DNA of 64,000 nt from Streptomyces sp. NBC_01214 (GTDB lineage: Bacteria; Actinomycetota; Actinomycetes; Streptomycetales; Streptomycetaceae). The notes beneath the pieces were generated by a model. It had not been told where the DNA came from and did not search any database. It worked only from the letters and a program-made list of their open reading frames with translations. The stretch is from contig NZ_JAPEOS010000003.1 of assembly GCF_026340975.1 (NCBI RefSeq), forward strand, positions 1,612,001-1,676,000, given 5' to 3'. The position numbers and the translations under genes are program-made. Positions 7,550 to 16,867 of the stretch are shown in pieces (position 1 is the stretch's first letter; each line of letters starts with the position of its first letter).

Positions 7550-10500
7550 GGCGTCTCCGGGAAGCGGGCGACCTTCTCGAAGTACCCCGCCAGCACCTCC
7601 CCGTCGGGTCGGCCGGCCGCGGCGATGGCGGCGGCCACCGCTTCCTCCCGCACCGCGGGATCGGCGGCCTCGGGCACGTGCAGGCACACCAGGTTCCGGA
7701 GCGGTGGCGGAGCCTGTTCGGGATGGAAGCTCACTTCGGACTCCACCAGCATGGTTGCCGGGAGATTCACCACGTCACTGGAGGTGGAGCCGGAGCTTGC
7801 ACCGGAGCCGGAGCCGGAGCCGGAGCCGTCACCGGAGCCGCTACCGGTGGCGGGGCCCTCCCGCCGTGCGACGATGCCGAGCTTGCCGAAGTCCTTGACC
7901 ATGGCGTTCATCTGGGCGATGCGGTCGGACGGCAGCCACCTGTCCCACACCGCCCTGTCCTCGAAAGCGGTACGACGGTCCTCGGGGGCGGCGGCCGGGT
8001 CGATGGCGGTCCGGTAGTTCTCCTCCGTCAACACGTGGTTGGGCACCCGTGCCGGCCAGAAGGTGGGCAGGTACGGGTCGTACCGCGGCCCGAAGCCCAG
8101 GTAGTACCCCGAGCGGCAGCGGGCGGTGTCGGTCTGCCAGGGCACGGCCATCCAGCGGGTCAGACCGCCCGGCTCCTGCGCGTACACCGGACCGTCGACG
8201 GCGAGCGCCGTCTGCGGGGTGAGCGTGGAGCCGTAGTCGGCTTCGGGCCGGGCGGGGTCGCGGTGGCGCACGCGGAAGGGCGAGGAGTACAAGGTGGCGT
8301 GCCGCATCGGCCAGGTGAGCTCACAGCCGGGGTGGAAAGCGTCGGCCAGGCAGTACGACAGGGCGGCCCGGTCGAGGGCCGCCGGGCGCTGGGCGAGCGG
8401 TAGGCCGTCGAGGGCCGTGGGCGGCGCGGCCCCGGGAACGTAGTCGGCGTCGAAGTCCCCGGCGGCCCAGCGGGCCAGCATGTCGTACTGCAACGGGGAG
8501 AGCGCCAGGTGCTGCCGCGCGGAGACCGGTCGCACGCTCATCGAGTCGCCGTAGATCGGCGGCCAGGGTACGGGGGAGAGCCCGTCGCGGTCGGGATCCC
8601 GCATCATCGCCCAGATCTGCCGGCGCAGTTCGTCGCGCCGGGCGCCGTGGCCGGCCAGCTCCGTCAGCCGCTCGGGGGCCAGGAAGTGCTCGCGCCCACC
8701 ATGACCGAACAGGGCCGCGATGCCGCGGTTGACCCACTGGAGCTCGCACAGGCGGCGCAGCACCGGCAGCACGTCGTGGGTGAACGAGACCCGCTCCGGG
8801 GGTGCCAGCATGCCCGCGGCGACGAAGGTGTCGCACATCAGGTCGTACATCGTGCGCACCGACTTCAGCTCCGGTGCGAAGTTCGGGGGAGCGACCACCA
8901 CCCAAGCCGGATCGACCGGAACGTCCCTGCCGTCGATGCGGACCCGCGCGGTGACCGGGCCGTCGCAGGTGTCGTCGTGCCAGCCGTCGTTGTTGGCGAA
9001 GTGTGTCGCCTGGGCGGTGGGGTACGAGGCGGACACGCCGCGTCCGCCGAGGAAGAGCAGGCGGCCGGCGCCATCGGTGCGCAGCTCGCCCAGATAGACG
9101 GGATGCCCCAAGAACGTGCCCGAGTCGAAGGCGTACTCGGGCTTCCCCGCGCGCTCGCGGCCCCGGATCGAGCGGCGCCCGGGGGTGATGGCCAGCCGGT
9201 GGCGCTCCCCGGCGGGCACCGTGGTGAGGTTGCGCAGCGTGGTCGCGGGTGCCTGTGCCGCCTCGGGGATGTCCAGGGCCAGCTGGAACTGGTACCAGGC
9301 GGCCTTCTTGTTGGCCACCTCCACGGTCCAGTGCAGGTCGGCGTTGTCCGCCGTCAGCTCGGCCACCGCCTCGCCGGCGGCGTTGTAGCCGTACACCCGG
9401 AACCGGACGGCCTGCCGCTTGAGCGCGCCGCTCGCGTCCTTGTACGTGCCGGTGGCCGGTGGGGGAGCCCCGTCGACCTCCGGAGCGAGGAAGAACCCCT
9501 CCGCGCTGTCGCCGACCCGGGCCACCCCGATCGCCGGGTGCACGGCGGCCCGTACGATCCGGGTGTCGCGTCCGTGCGGTTCGGTGGCCGCCGGCCGCGC
9601 GGGACCGGGCTCCGCCGCCGGAATGCCGTTGGCGTCGCGCCGCCGGGCCGCCGCCGCGTGGTAGACGACCTTGCGGGCTTCCGCGATGCTGCCGACCGGA
9701 CGGTGCTCGGACAGGCCGTGCCAGGGGTTGAAGGCGAGGTTGTCCCCGTACTCCTCCTGCCCCCGTACGGTCGTGTCCTGCTGGTGCAGGGTCAGCCTCG
9801 CCACCTTCACGGGCGCGCTCTCGCCCTCCTCCCAGCGCACGGTGGCCCGGTCCAGCGGCATCCGGTCCGGGTCCGTTCGGAACTGGAGCAGCAGGTCGAA
9901 GGCGGCCGGGCCGGCGGCCAGGCGGTGGCGCAGGTCCCCGCGCAGGAAGGAGGGGTCCTCGTCCGGCGGCGTGGCCCCGGGGTCACCGTCCGCGCAGCCG
10001 GCCGGGGAGAGCTTGTACTTCACGTGCCGGTCCGGCCCGAACGAGTACGGCAACACGCCCCAGTACGTCGACGTGAGCGTGCTCTCGACGGGCTTGCGCA
10101 TGTCCGCGAGGATCTGCCGGGTGAGGGGGTGCTGCTGCTGGTACGCCGCCGGGTCCAGCTGGAACTCGCACATGTCCCGGGCCGTGTCGACGAAGAAGAC
10201 GTCGTGGTTCTGCAGCACGAGGTCCTGGGTGTCGGCCCGGGTGTCGTCCTGCAGCAGCTTCGGCCCCGGCACGCCGAACAGCTTGATGCCCCATCCGACG
10301 GTCCTGCGCAGATCCGGCCGTTCCGGCTGGGTGTCGCTGGAGATGCGCACCCAGGCGGTCAGCCCGCCTCCGTCCGCCGCGGCTTGGAGAAAACCGATGC
10401 GGAGTTCGGGCGGCAGGTCGGGGGCGACCGTCAGCACACCGCGGGCCGCACCGTGGAACTTGGTGAAGACCGGGCGCAGGAGGGGATCCTGCCCCTGGGC

Positions 10501-10620
10501 GACGCGGTCCCCCATCCGCTCGCCCACGAACTCGGCCACGATCCCGGCGATCGGCTCGTTGACGCAGTCGCGCGGAGGCGGCTGCGCGGGGCTGTCGGAC
10601 ACCTCGGGGCTCTCCGCCAT
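7546..10620 (-). CDS. Catalase-like domain fused to a LodA/GoxA-family quinoprotein oxidase
   Basis: One 1024-residue frame holds two enzymes. Numbering is from the GTG at 10623; the ATG at 10620, 7 nt after AGGAG, is preferred. Residues ~45-330 resemble y4iL-like catalase relatives: KFHGAARG (His57), NHDVFF (Asn139), and Arg317/Tyr321 spaced like the proximal Arg/Tyr heme ligands of catalase. Residues ~352-1005 start with VHPAIGVARVGDS, the LodA/GoxA opening, and contain HPGCELTW (764-771) and VPWQTD (827-832), the region of the cysteine tryptophylquinone residues. LodA and GoxA oxidise lysine or glycine and release H2O2, so the catalase-like half could destroy the product. A Gly/Ser repeat (about 927-947) interrupts the C-terminal end. 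The lodB-like gene follows with a 4-bp overlap. Confidence 0.85.
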   Translation of the reverse strand: MAESPEVSDSPAQPPPRDCVNEPIAGIVAEFVGERMGDRVAQGQDPLLRPVFTKFHGAARGVLTVAPDLPPELRIGFLQAAADGGGLTAWVRISSDTQPERPDLRRTVGWGIKLFGVPGPKLLQDDTRADTQDLVLQNHDVFFVDTARDMCEFQLDPAAYQQQHPLTRQILADMRKPVESTLTSTYWGVLPYSFGPDRHVKYKLSPAGCADGDPGATPPDEDPSFLRGDLRHRLAAGPAAFDLLLQFRTDPDRMPLDRATVRWEEGESAPVKVARLTLHQQDTTVRGQEEYGDNLAFNPWHGLSEHRPVGSIAEARKVVYHAAAARRRDANGIPAAEPGPARPAATEPHGRDTRIVRAAVHPAIGVARVGDSAEGFFLAPEVDGAPPPATGTYKDASGALKRQAVRFRVYGYNAAGEAVAELTADNADLHWTVEVANKKAAWYQFQLALDIPEAAQAPATTLRNLTTVPAGERHRLAITPGRRSIRGRERAGKPEYAFDSGTFLGHPVYLGELRTDGAGRLLFLGGRGVSASYPTAQATHFANNDGWHDDTCDGPVTARVRIDGRDVPVDPAWVVVAPPNFAPELKSVRTMYDLMCDTFVAAGMLAPPERVSFTHDVLPVLRRLCELQWVNRGIAALFGHGGREHFLAPERLTELAGHGARRDELRRQIWAMMRDPDRDGLSPVPWPPIYGDSMSVRPVSARQHLALSPLQYDMLARWAAGDFDADYVPGAAPPTALDGLPLAQRPAALDRAALSYCLADAFHPGCELTWPMRHATLYSSPFRVRHRDPARPEADYGSTLTPQTALAVDGPVYAQEPGGLTRWMAVPWQTDTARCRSGYYLGFGPRYDPYLPTFWPARVPNHVLTEENYRTAIDPAAAPEDRRTAFEDRAVWDRWLPSDRIAQMNAMVKDFGKLGIVARREGPATGSGSGDGSGSGSGSGASSGSTSSDVVNLPATMLVESEVSFHPEQAPPPLRNLVCLHVPEAADPAVREEAVAAAIAAAGRPDGEVLAGYFEKVARFPETP
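7780..7847 (-). repeat. Gly-Ser coding repeat inside the LodA-like domain
   Basis: Repeated GGAGCC hexamers on the plus strand encode a stretch of almost pure Gly and Ser, about 20 residues, between the LodA-like core and its last ~75 residues. It looks like a flexible linker that grew by slippage. Confidence 0.8.
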
Positions 10621-10823
10621 CACTCTGCTCCTGCCTGTCGAGGGCCGGCCGAGCCGACCGCGCGCTGACGCTCCCGGCGCGCACCAGCCTGCCCGGCAAA
10701 AGGGAAGATAAGGGATAGCCTGCGCAGTCGCGTCGTACCGACGCGGCGCACCCGTGGCGCCTCAGCCGAGTGCCTGCTCCTGAACCCCTGGCGGTGCCGA
10801 ACTGGGCCTCCGTTCCGAGGCGG

Positions 10824-10883
10824 CCTCCAGCCCGCCACGGTGGTCAGCGTCGGGCTCCAGCCCGCCACAGTGGTCACCCTCGG
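10824..10883. repeat. Two imperfect 30-bp tandem repeats
   Basis: Two copies of a 30-bp unit beginning CCTCCAGCCCGCCAC follow each other with three or four differences. They lie between the divergent lodA-like gene and the FAD monooxygenase. The interval 10624-11164 holds no convincing gene; a second small repeat (GGCGGCTCGTC units near 11070-11095) follows. Confidence 0.7.
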
Positions 10884-11164
10884 GTTCAGGAGGGCCCTGG
10901 TGCGGACCACGGCCACCGTTCGTGCCGCACTCGGCCAACTCGGGGGCCCGTGGAACATCCGCGTCAGACCGTGCGGCAGGCCTCCTCCTGGCGGATCGGG
11001 CTGTGCTCCGGGTGAGCGGGTGGCGGAGCCCCGGTGTCAGCCGTTTGTCGGGGGCTGTCGGTCCGATGTCGGCGGCTCGTCGGCGGCTCGTCGGCTGGGC
11101 CTGACACCTTTCCGGAGACGGCCGCCCGGAGCTCACCGGGCGGCCCGATCTCGAAGGAGTCATC

Positions 11165-12295
11165 ATGCACACGCCCGTCACGATCATCGGCGCAGGACTC
11201 GGCGGACTCACGCTGGCCCGCGTCCTGCACGTCCGCGGAGTCCCGGTCACGGTCTACGAGGCGGAGTCCTCCCCGTCGGCGCGCACGCAGGGCGGGATGC
11301 TCGACATCCACGACTACAACGGGCAGCTCGCCCTCAAGGCGGCCGGCCTGATGAACGAGTTCCACACCATCGTGCTGGAGGGCCGCCAGGCGATGCGGGT
11401 CCTCGACCGGGACGGGACCGTCCTGCTCGACAAGGCCGACGACGGCACGGGTGGACGCCCCGAGGTGCAGCGCAGTGAACTGCGCCGGATCCTGCTCGAC
11501 TCGCTCCCCGCCGGCACCGTCCGGTGGGGGCGCAAGGCCAGCAGTACCCGGGCCCTCGGCGAGGGCCGCTACGAGGTGACGTTCGTCGACGGCGGCACCG
11601 TCTCCACCAACCTGCTGGTCGGTGCGGACGGGGCGTGGTCACGGGTCCGGCCGCTGCTCTCCACCGCCACACCCGAGTACACCGGCACGTCGTTCGTCGA
11701 GACGTACCTCTTCGACGCCGACACCCGGCATCCCGCCGCCGCGAAGGCGGTCGGCGGCGGGATGCTGATCGCGCCCGCGCCGGGCAGGGAGATCTTCGCG
11801 CACCGGGAAAGCGGCGACACCCTGCACACCTACGTGGCGCTGGCCAGGCCGCAGGACTGGTTCGACGCCATCGATTTCACCGATGCCGCCGCGGCCACCG
11901 CGCGGATCGCGCGGGAGTTCGACGGCTGGGCACCGGAACTCACCGCCCTGATCACCGACGGCGACACGGCGCCGGTCCTCCGCCCCCACTACGCCCTGCC
12001 GACCGGGCACCGGTGGGACCGGGTGCCGGGGGTCACCCTGCTCGGCGACGCAGCCCACCTCGCGCCCCCGAACGGCGAAGGCGCCAACCTGGCCCTCCTC
12101 GACGGGGCCGAACTCGGCCAAGCCATCGCCGCGCACCCCGACGACATCGAGGCCGCGCTCACCGAGTACGAGCAGGCGATGTTCCTCCGCAGCGCCGAGC
12201 CCGCCACTTTTGAAGGCGTCGAGCTCTCCGAGATCTTCTCGGACGACAACACGTCCCACGGCCTGATCGACATGATCACCGGGAAGGACAAATGA
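11165..12295 (+). CDS. FAD-dependent monooxygenase (TetX/aromatic hydroxylase type)
   Basis: The 376-residue protein has the class A flavoprotein monooxygenase motifs: GAGLGG at 9-14 for the ADP part of FAD, and GDAAHLAPPNGEGAN from residue 294 for the ribityl and pyrophosphate part. The central LLVGADGAWSRVR is the NAD(P)H/FAD-linking DG motif. Members hydroxylate aromatic compounds or tetracyclines with NADPH and O2. The sequence looks like the TetX-like branch, but the substrate is unknown. GAAGGAG lies 6-7 nt before the ATG. It is divergent from the lodA-like gene and has no partner. Confidence 0.9.
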   Translation: MHTPVTIIGAGLGGLTLARVLHVRGVPVTVYEAESSPSARTQGGMLDIHDYNGQLALKAAGLMNEFHTIVLEGRQAMRVLDRDGTVLLDKADDGTGGRPEVQRSELRRILLDSLPAGTVRWGRKASSTRALGEGRYEVTFVDGGTVSTNLLVGADGAWSRVRPLLSTATPEYTGTSFVETYLFDADTRHPAAAKAVGGGMLIAPAPGREIFAHRESGDTLHTYVALARPQDWFDAIDFTDAAAATARIAREFDGWAPELTALITDGDTAPVLRPHYALPTGHRWDRVPGVTLLGDAAHLAPPNGEGANLALLDGAELGQAIAAHPDDIEAALTEYEQAMFLRSAEPATFEGVELSEIFSDDNTSHGLIDMITGKDK

Positions 12296-12429
12296 GCCGC
12301 TAGGCGAGGGGCTTGTCAGCCTGCTCTGAGGGGCTCGGTGCCGACTTCGTGGTGGGTGGAACGGCTGAATGCGTCGCCGGTGGCGAGAGCGCGTCCCACG
12401 TCGCGACGGGTGGCCGGGCGGCGGTACTT

Positions 12430-13090
12430 CGACCCTGGTGGTCGCCCCGGCGGCGGTCGACGTCCGCGGTGCCGGCGCCGGTTCTCGACCACCGCGGCCA
12501 GACGGGCCTGTTGACACCGCCGCTCGGCCGTTCCTCCACGGCCAGGCGGATGGCGGTGCCTCGATGATGGGCAACGGCCCGTCGTACTCGATCCGGGGCC
12601 GCCCGCCGGGTCAGTCGGGGGTGCAGCCGGTCCCGCGCCTGCGCGGTCGGAACGGAGCCGGCCGCGGAACTCGACGGGCGGGTCGCTCAGCAGGTGAGCG
12701 GTGCGGGGAGCGTCGTATCCGCCGTCCAGCACGGCCAGGACCTCCGGGCCACCCCGCTTCGACCTCGCGGAGCTGGACCGTGGTCACTGGGGCGAGGTCC
12801 GCGCCGGGCTCCAGGCGGACCGCGTCCAGGACCGCCGTCCACGAAGTCCGGCCGGTTTCCAGCGTAGCCGCGATCGAGTACGGTCAGCCCGGCACCACCT
12901 GGTGCTTTCCCCCCGGCCGAAGGTGTGGCAAAAGGACCGGTCAGGGCAGGCGTTGGCGTCCGGCCGCAGCCACGGCGGGACGTCCGCGGCCAGTACGATC
13001 CGACCGTGCGCCGCCCTCGGCAACGACATCGAGGCCAGCGCGCGACACAGCCGGGCCCCATCGCCCCGTCCCTGGTGCAGACCTCCCTAG
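12430..13090 (-). pseudogene. Decayed NF041680/IS701-like transposase
   Basis: Reading right to left, fragments in shifting frames match one transposase: GRIVLAADVPPWLRPDA, then CPDRSFCHTFGRGE, then HQVVPG followed by a TGA where Trp is expected, then PYSIAATLETGRTSWTAVLD. Further on, VLDGGYDAPRTAHLLSDPP and GRLRSDR lead directly to ARDRLHPRLT, a deletion of roughly 50 codons. The C-terminal DDE region is lost after TADVDR. At least one nonsense mutation, several frameshifts and an internal deletion make it non-functional. No terminal repeats were found. Confidence 0.75.
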
Positions 13091-13166
13091 GGAGCCCCCT
13101 GCCCAACTCGCGGTCACAGACGTCCACGCATGTCGGAGACTCAACAGATCGCTTTACGAGCGTGGC

Positions 13167-13355
13167 ATGGAGACGGAGCTACGCAACCGCGCTGGTGATG
13201 GCGACGGCGGGGCCCCGTACCACCTCGTGAGGTGGCTGTACGGGACAGGTCGGCCGCAGGAAGCCTGTCGGGCGGTTGAGGACCTGGGACCTGAGGACGA
13301 GTACGCGCACCAGCTGCTCGCCGACTTGCGCACGCCTGCAAGTGAGGCACGATAG
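13167..13355 (+). pseudogene. 3' fragment of a tetratricopeptide-like protein
   Basis: Sixty-two codons read through helical repeats such as APYHLVRWLYGTGRPQEACR and EDEYAHQLLADL, the pattern of short TPR-like repeats in larger Streptomyces proteins. It is far too short to be a complete repeat protein and starts right next to the transposase remnant, so it is probably the tail of a gene cut by the insertion. There is no ribosome binding site. Confidence 0.45.
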
Positions 13356-13538
13356 CGCTCCGCGCTGGCTGATCGGCCCGGATCCGGTGAGAAAACGCCG
13401 TTGAGGAACAGTGCAGGTCGTACGCCACTGGCGGGGAGGGCCCGGCCGGGGGCGCAGCGGGGTTCCCTGGGGCGACGTTGTCACATTCGGCACGCCCCTT
13501 CGGTCTCTGCTAGGAGGCGACGGACGAAGGGAACGCTG

Positions 13539-14054
13539 ATGAAGACTCTGCTCGTATGCACGTCGGTATCCCACGGCAACACCCGGCGGGTGGCGCGGGC
13601 GATGGCCGAAGTGCTCGATGCGCGGGTGGCCGCGCCGGACGAGGTGGAGGTTTCGGACCTGCCGGGCTACGACCTCGTGGGCTTCGGCTCCGGTGTCTTC
13701 TCGCAGCGGATGCACCGGGACCTGCTCGGGTTCGTCCGGGCCGTGCCACGGCCGGGGACGGGGTCGAGGCCGGGATCGGGGTCGAGGGCGACGACGTCGA
13801 GGGGGCCGGCTTTCGTCTTCGCCACGAGCGGCCTGCCGGAGTTGGCGTTCGCACCGTTCACCCGTCCGCTGGTGCGCCTGCTCGAAGGCAGGGGCTTCGC
13901 GGTGGTGGACACCTTCACCTGCCGCGCGCTCGACACGTGGATGCCGTTCCGTCTGATCGGGGGCATCAACAAACAGCGTCCCGACGAGGACGACTTGGTC
14001 GCCGCCCGGGCATTCGCCCGACGACTCGGGAAGGACTGCGCAACCGCAGCCTGA
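13539..14054 (+). CDS. Flavodoxin-like protein
   Basis: The 171-residue protein begins with a beta strand and the phosphate-binding loop SVSHGNT (residues 9-15) of short-chain flavodoxins, and the later segments YDLVGFGSGVFS and FVFATSGLPE fit the other FMN-contacting loops. The predicted role is electron transfer or quinone reduction with FMN. A basic Pro/Gly/Ser-rich insert around residue 75 (PGTGSRPGSGSR) comes from a short DNA repeat and is unusual for the fold. GAAGGGA lies ~7 nt before the ATG. Confidence 0.8.
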   Translation: MKTLLVCTSVSHGNTRRVARAMAEVLDARVAAPDEVEVSDLPGYDLVGFGSGVFSQRMHRDLLGFVRAVPRPGTGSRPGSGSRATTSRGPAFVFATSGLPELAFAPFTRPLVRLLEGRGFAVVDTFTCRALDTWMPFRLIGGINKQRPDEDDLVAARAFARRLGKDCATAA

Positions 14055-14473
14055 CCGGCATCCGTGGACCGCCCGGCCGCCGTCACCGGTCCACCACCAG
14101 GACGTCACCAGATGGCCGACTCGATGTCCGTCCATCCCCGTGGTGCGCGGGTGCGCGTGGGTGATCGAATTGTCGAGCTTGCAGCTGGTAGGGGCAGTGG
14201 AGCCCGGTGGTGCGTGGGATTCGCAGAAATGTCTGCTGCTCAGGCCGGCCGGCACACACCTGCGTATGGCAGGTTTTTGTCCGCGGAACAGAAGCCTTCC
14301 CCAGAGCAGCGCCCTGCGGGGTAGCCTCCGAAAGAGGGGCGCGCTCCGGAAAAACTTTTCCGAAAGCGAGTGTTCGGAGCGCGTCGAGCCCGAAATCAAC
14401 TGGTATCCGCGCCCCCGCGGACACCATGGACCTGCCGTCGTCTGCGCACCGCGCACTCCCTGGAGGGACACAC

Positions 14474-15829
14474 GTGAAGGACTCGAAGGACAGGCTGGAA
14501 GCACTGCGGGCCGAGATCGAGCGCCGCAATCCCGCACAGCCCGAGTTCCACCAGGCGGTACGGGAGGTCCTCGAGACCCTGGCCCCCGTCTTCACCGCCC
14601 GGCCCGAGTACGCCGACCCGGCCGTGGCCCTGGTGGAGCGGCTCACCGAGCCCGAGCGGCAGATCGTCTTCCGTGTCCCGTGGCAGGACGACCGTGGCCG
14701 CGTCCACGTCAACCGCGGGTACCGCGTCGAGTTCAACAGTGCGCTCGGGCCGTACAAGGGCGGTCTGCGCTTCCACCCGTCGGTGGACATCGGCGTGGTG
14801 AAGTTCCTCGGCTTCGAGCAGGTCTTCAAGAACGCCCTGACCGGCCTCGGAATCGGCGGCGGCAAGGGCGGCAGCGACTTCGACCCGCACGGCCGGTCGG
14901 ACGCCGAGGTCATGCGGTTCTGCCAGTCCTTCATGACCGAGCTCCACCGGCACATCGGAGAACACACCGACGTGCCCGCCGGGGACATCGGTGTCGGCGG
15001 CCGCGAGATCGGCTACCTCTTCGGCCAGTACCGGCGCATCACCAACCGCTGGGAGGCCGGCGTCCTGACCGGCAAGGGGCAGGGCTGGGGCGGCTCCGCG
15101 ATCCGGCCGCAGGCGACCGGCTACGGCAGCGTGCTGTTCGCCGCCGAGATGCTGAAGGTCCGGGGCGAGTCGCTGGACGGACTGGCAGCGGTGGTCTCCG
15201 GCTCCGGCAACGTCGCGCTGTACACGATCGAGAAGCTCCAGCAGCTCGGCGCGAACCCGACGACCTGCTCGGATTCCCGGGGCTACGTCGTCGACGACAA
15301 GGGCATCGATCTCGCCCTGCTCAAGCAGGTCAAGGAGGTCGAGCGCGGGCGCGTGAGCGAGTACGCGGCGCGACGCGGATCCTCGGCGCGGTTCGTCCCT
15401 GGTGGGAGTGTCTGGGAGGTGCCGGCGGACATCGCCTTCCCTTCCGCCACGCAGAACGAACTGGACGCGCAGGCCGCCCGTACGCTCGTCGCGAGCGGGG
15501 TCAAGGCGGTCTCCGAGGGCGCCAACATGCCGACCACGCCCGAGGCCGTACGGATCCTGCAGGAGGCCGGGGTCGCGTTCGGGCCCGGCAAGGCGGCCAA
15601 CGCGGGCGGCGTAGCGGTCAGTGCCCTTGAGATGAGCCAGAACGCCGGCCGGGTCGCCTGGAGCGGGCAGCGGGTGGAGGACGAGCTCGCCGCCATCATG
15701 CGCTCGATCCACGCCGTCGCGCACGAGACCGCCGAGCGGTACGGCGCCCCGGGCGACTACGTCACCGGTGCGAACATCGCCGGCTTCGAGCGGGTCGCGG
15801 ACGCGATGCTGGCGCAGGGCGTCATCTGA
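14474..15829 (+). CDS. gdhA: NADP-specific glutamate dehydrogenase
   Basis: The enzyme interconverts 2-oxoglutarate plus ammonia and glutamate with NADP(H), as a cytoplasmic hexamer in nitrogen assimilation. At 451 residues the length is that of small hexameric GDH. PYKGGLRFHP (93-102) binds glutamate, and GIGGGKGGSDFDP contains the catalytic Lys131. The GTG at 14474 is chosen because GGAGGG lies 6-7 nt upstream and the conserved sequence begins there; upstream ATGs would add non-conserved residues. The promoter probably lies in 14060-14470, which holds no other gene. It is monocistronic. Confidence 0.95.
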   Translation: MKDSKDRLEALRAEIERRNPAQPEFHQAVREVLETLAPVFTARPEYADPAVALVERLTEPERQIVFRVPWQDDRGRVHVNRGYRVEFNSALGPYKGGLRFHPSVDIGVVKFLGFEQVFKNALTGLGIGGGKGGSDFDPHGRSDAEVMRFCQSFMTELHRHIGEHTDVPAGDIGVGGREIGYLFGQYRRITNRWEAGVLTGKGQGWGGSAIRPQATGYGSVLFAAEMLKVRGESLDGLAAVVSGSGNVALYTIEKLQQLGANPTTCSDSRGYVVDDKGIDLALLKQVKEVERGRVSEYAARRGSSARFVPGGSVWEVPADIAFPSATQNELDAQAARTLVASGVKAVSEGANMPTTPEAVRILQEAGVAFGPGKAANAGGVAVSALEMSQNAGRVAWSGQRVEDELAAIMRSIHAVAHETAERYGAPGDYVTGANIAGFERVADAMLAQGVI

Positions 15830-16681
15830 TCCGACGATCACGTTGCGCTCGGCCGGGTCGGGCGGGCCTGCTGCGCTCGCGGAGGTTCGCGAGGACGCAG
15901 GGGCCCACCCGACCCGCCGCCGCGGTGCAGGCCCGGCCGGTTCGCCCGAGTGCGATGAACCGCAGCACGGCCTCCGGCCGAGGCCGTGCTCGACGGCTGG
16001 CACAACCAGCCGCAGGCATCCGAGATCCGAGATCTCTGCGGAGGAGTTCGAGCACCAGCAGTCGAGGGCCGGAACTGAGGGTCGCCGGCGCGAGACTCGG
16101 GTAGGCGGCGCAGACGGCCGGCAGAATCAAGGTCAGGACCTTCGGACGAGGACGAGCTCCCAACGTTCCCCTACCAGCCCGCCGGCCATCCTCGGAGCCT
16201 TGGGCCACGAGAACGGACAGGACCCTTCTGTGCTCGGCCTGGAGCTCCGGACCACTGTCCCGACGGGGAGAGCCGGGGCGTACGCGATGCTCAACCTGCC
16301 CGGAGTGCACGAGAAGGTGGTCGCCGCCGAGCAGGCCGCCAGCAGCAGGGCGTCAGGCTCAGTCCGTAGCGGGGGGAGGGGGGGGCATCCTGCGGCAACC
16401 GGGAGGTCTCATGACTCCCAGACGTCGTTCATCCCACGCGTCGGGGTGCGCCCGATTGCATGGCGAACGTGTGAGGCAGTGAGAGCCGCGGACTGGACCG
16501 AGTCCCTGAGTCGGTGGTGCTCCAGCCGGACAGCGGCAATCGGCCCTGCGGCCCGCGAAGGGCAGCAGGGGGCGGTGACAGGTTCCGGCACGTGGCCTGC
16601 TTCGACGTGCCCGGCGGCTGGTCTCGAGCCCGATTCTCCGGCCGGAACCGTTCCGCGATCGATGCCGTGCAAAGATCCCTG
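15830..16681. other. Gap without a recognisable intact gene
   Basis: Several long frames overlap here but none shows a family pattern or ribosome binding site. A stretch near 16230-16360 on the plus strand (YAMLNLPGVHEKVVAAEQ) reads like a protein scrap. A G-run lies at 16370-16385. I regard it as decayed DNA. Confidence 0.4.
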
Positions 16682-16867
16682 ATGAACATGACGATGACCG
16701 TCCCCGATCCCGCCACCCCCGAGGTGGTGGCGGGGACGGTCACCCTCTGGTCGCACAACACCGATGACGGACCGATCACCGAGACCGGCGTGACCTTCGG
16801 GATTGGCGCGACCGCACGGGTATCGCGTCCTTCGAACCACTGGCTCGTCGGTCTGGCGTGTCGTTAA
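16682..16867 (+). CDS. Possible small or truncated protein, unknown
   Basis: The frame gives 61 residues beginning MNMTMTVPDPATPEVV and including VTLWSHNTDDGPITETG, which looks coding in composition. The first 45 bp form a strong hairpin (CCGTCCCC and GGGGACGG arms). No ribosome binding site is seen and the end runs into the IS5-like remnant, so it may be a truncated gene. The family is not recognised. Confidence 0.3.
   Translation: MNMTMTVPDPATPEVVAGTVTLWSHNTDDGPITETGVTFGIGATARVSRPSNHWLVGLACR

Noticed and set aside
8509..10668. Long plus-strand frame (719 codons) opposite the catalase-LodA gene
   Set aside because: It is a shadow: no family motif, and its codon bias is that of the antisense of a real gene.
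10824..10883. 30-bp repeats as CRISPR
   Set aside because: Only two adjoining copies without a spacer and no cas genes.
12369..13355. 328-codon plus-strand frame at 12.4-13.4 kb
   Set aside because: Most of it is the antisense of the decayed transposase; only the last 62 codons resemble a protein.
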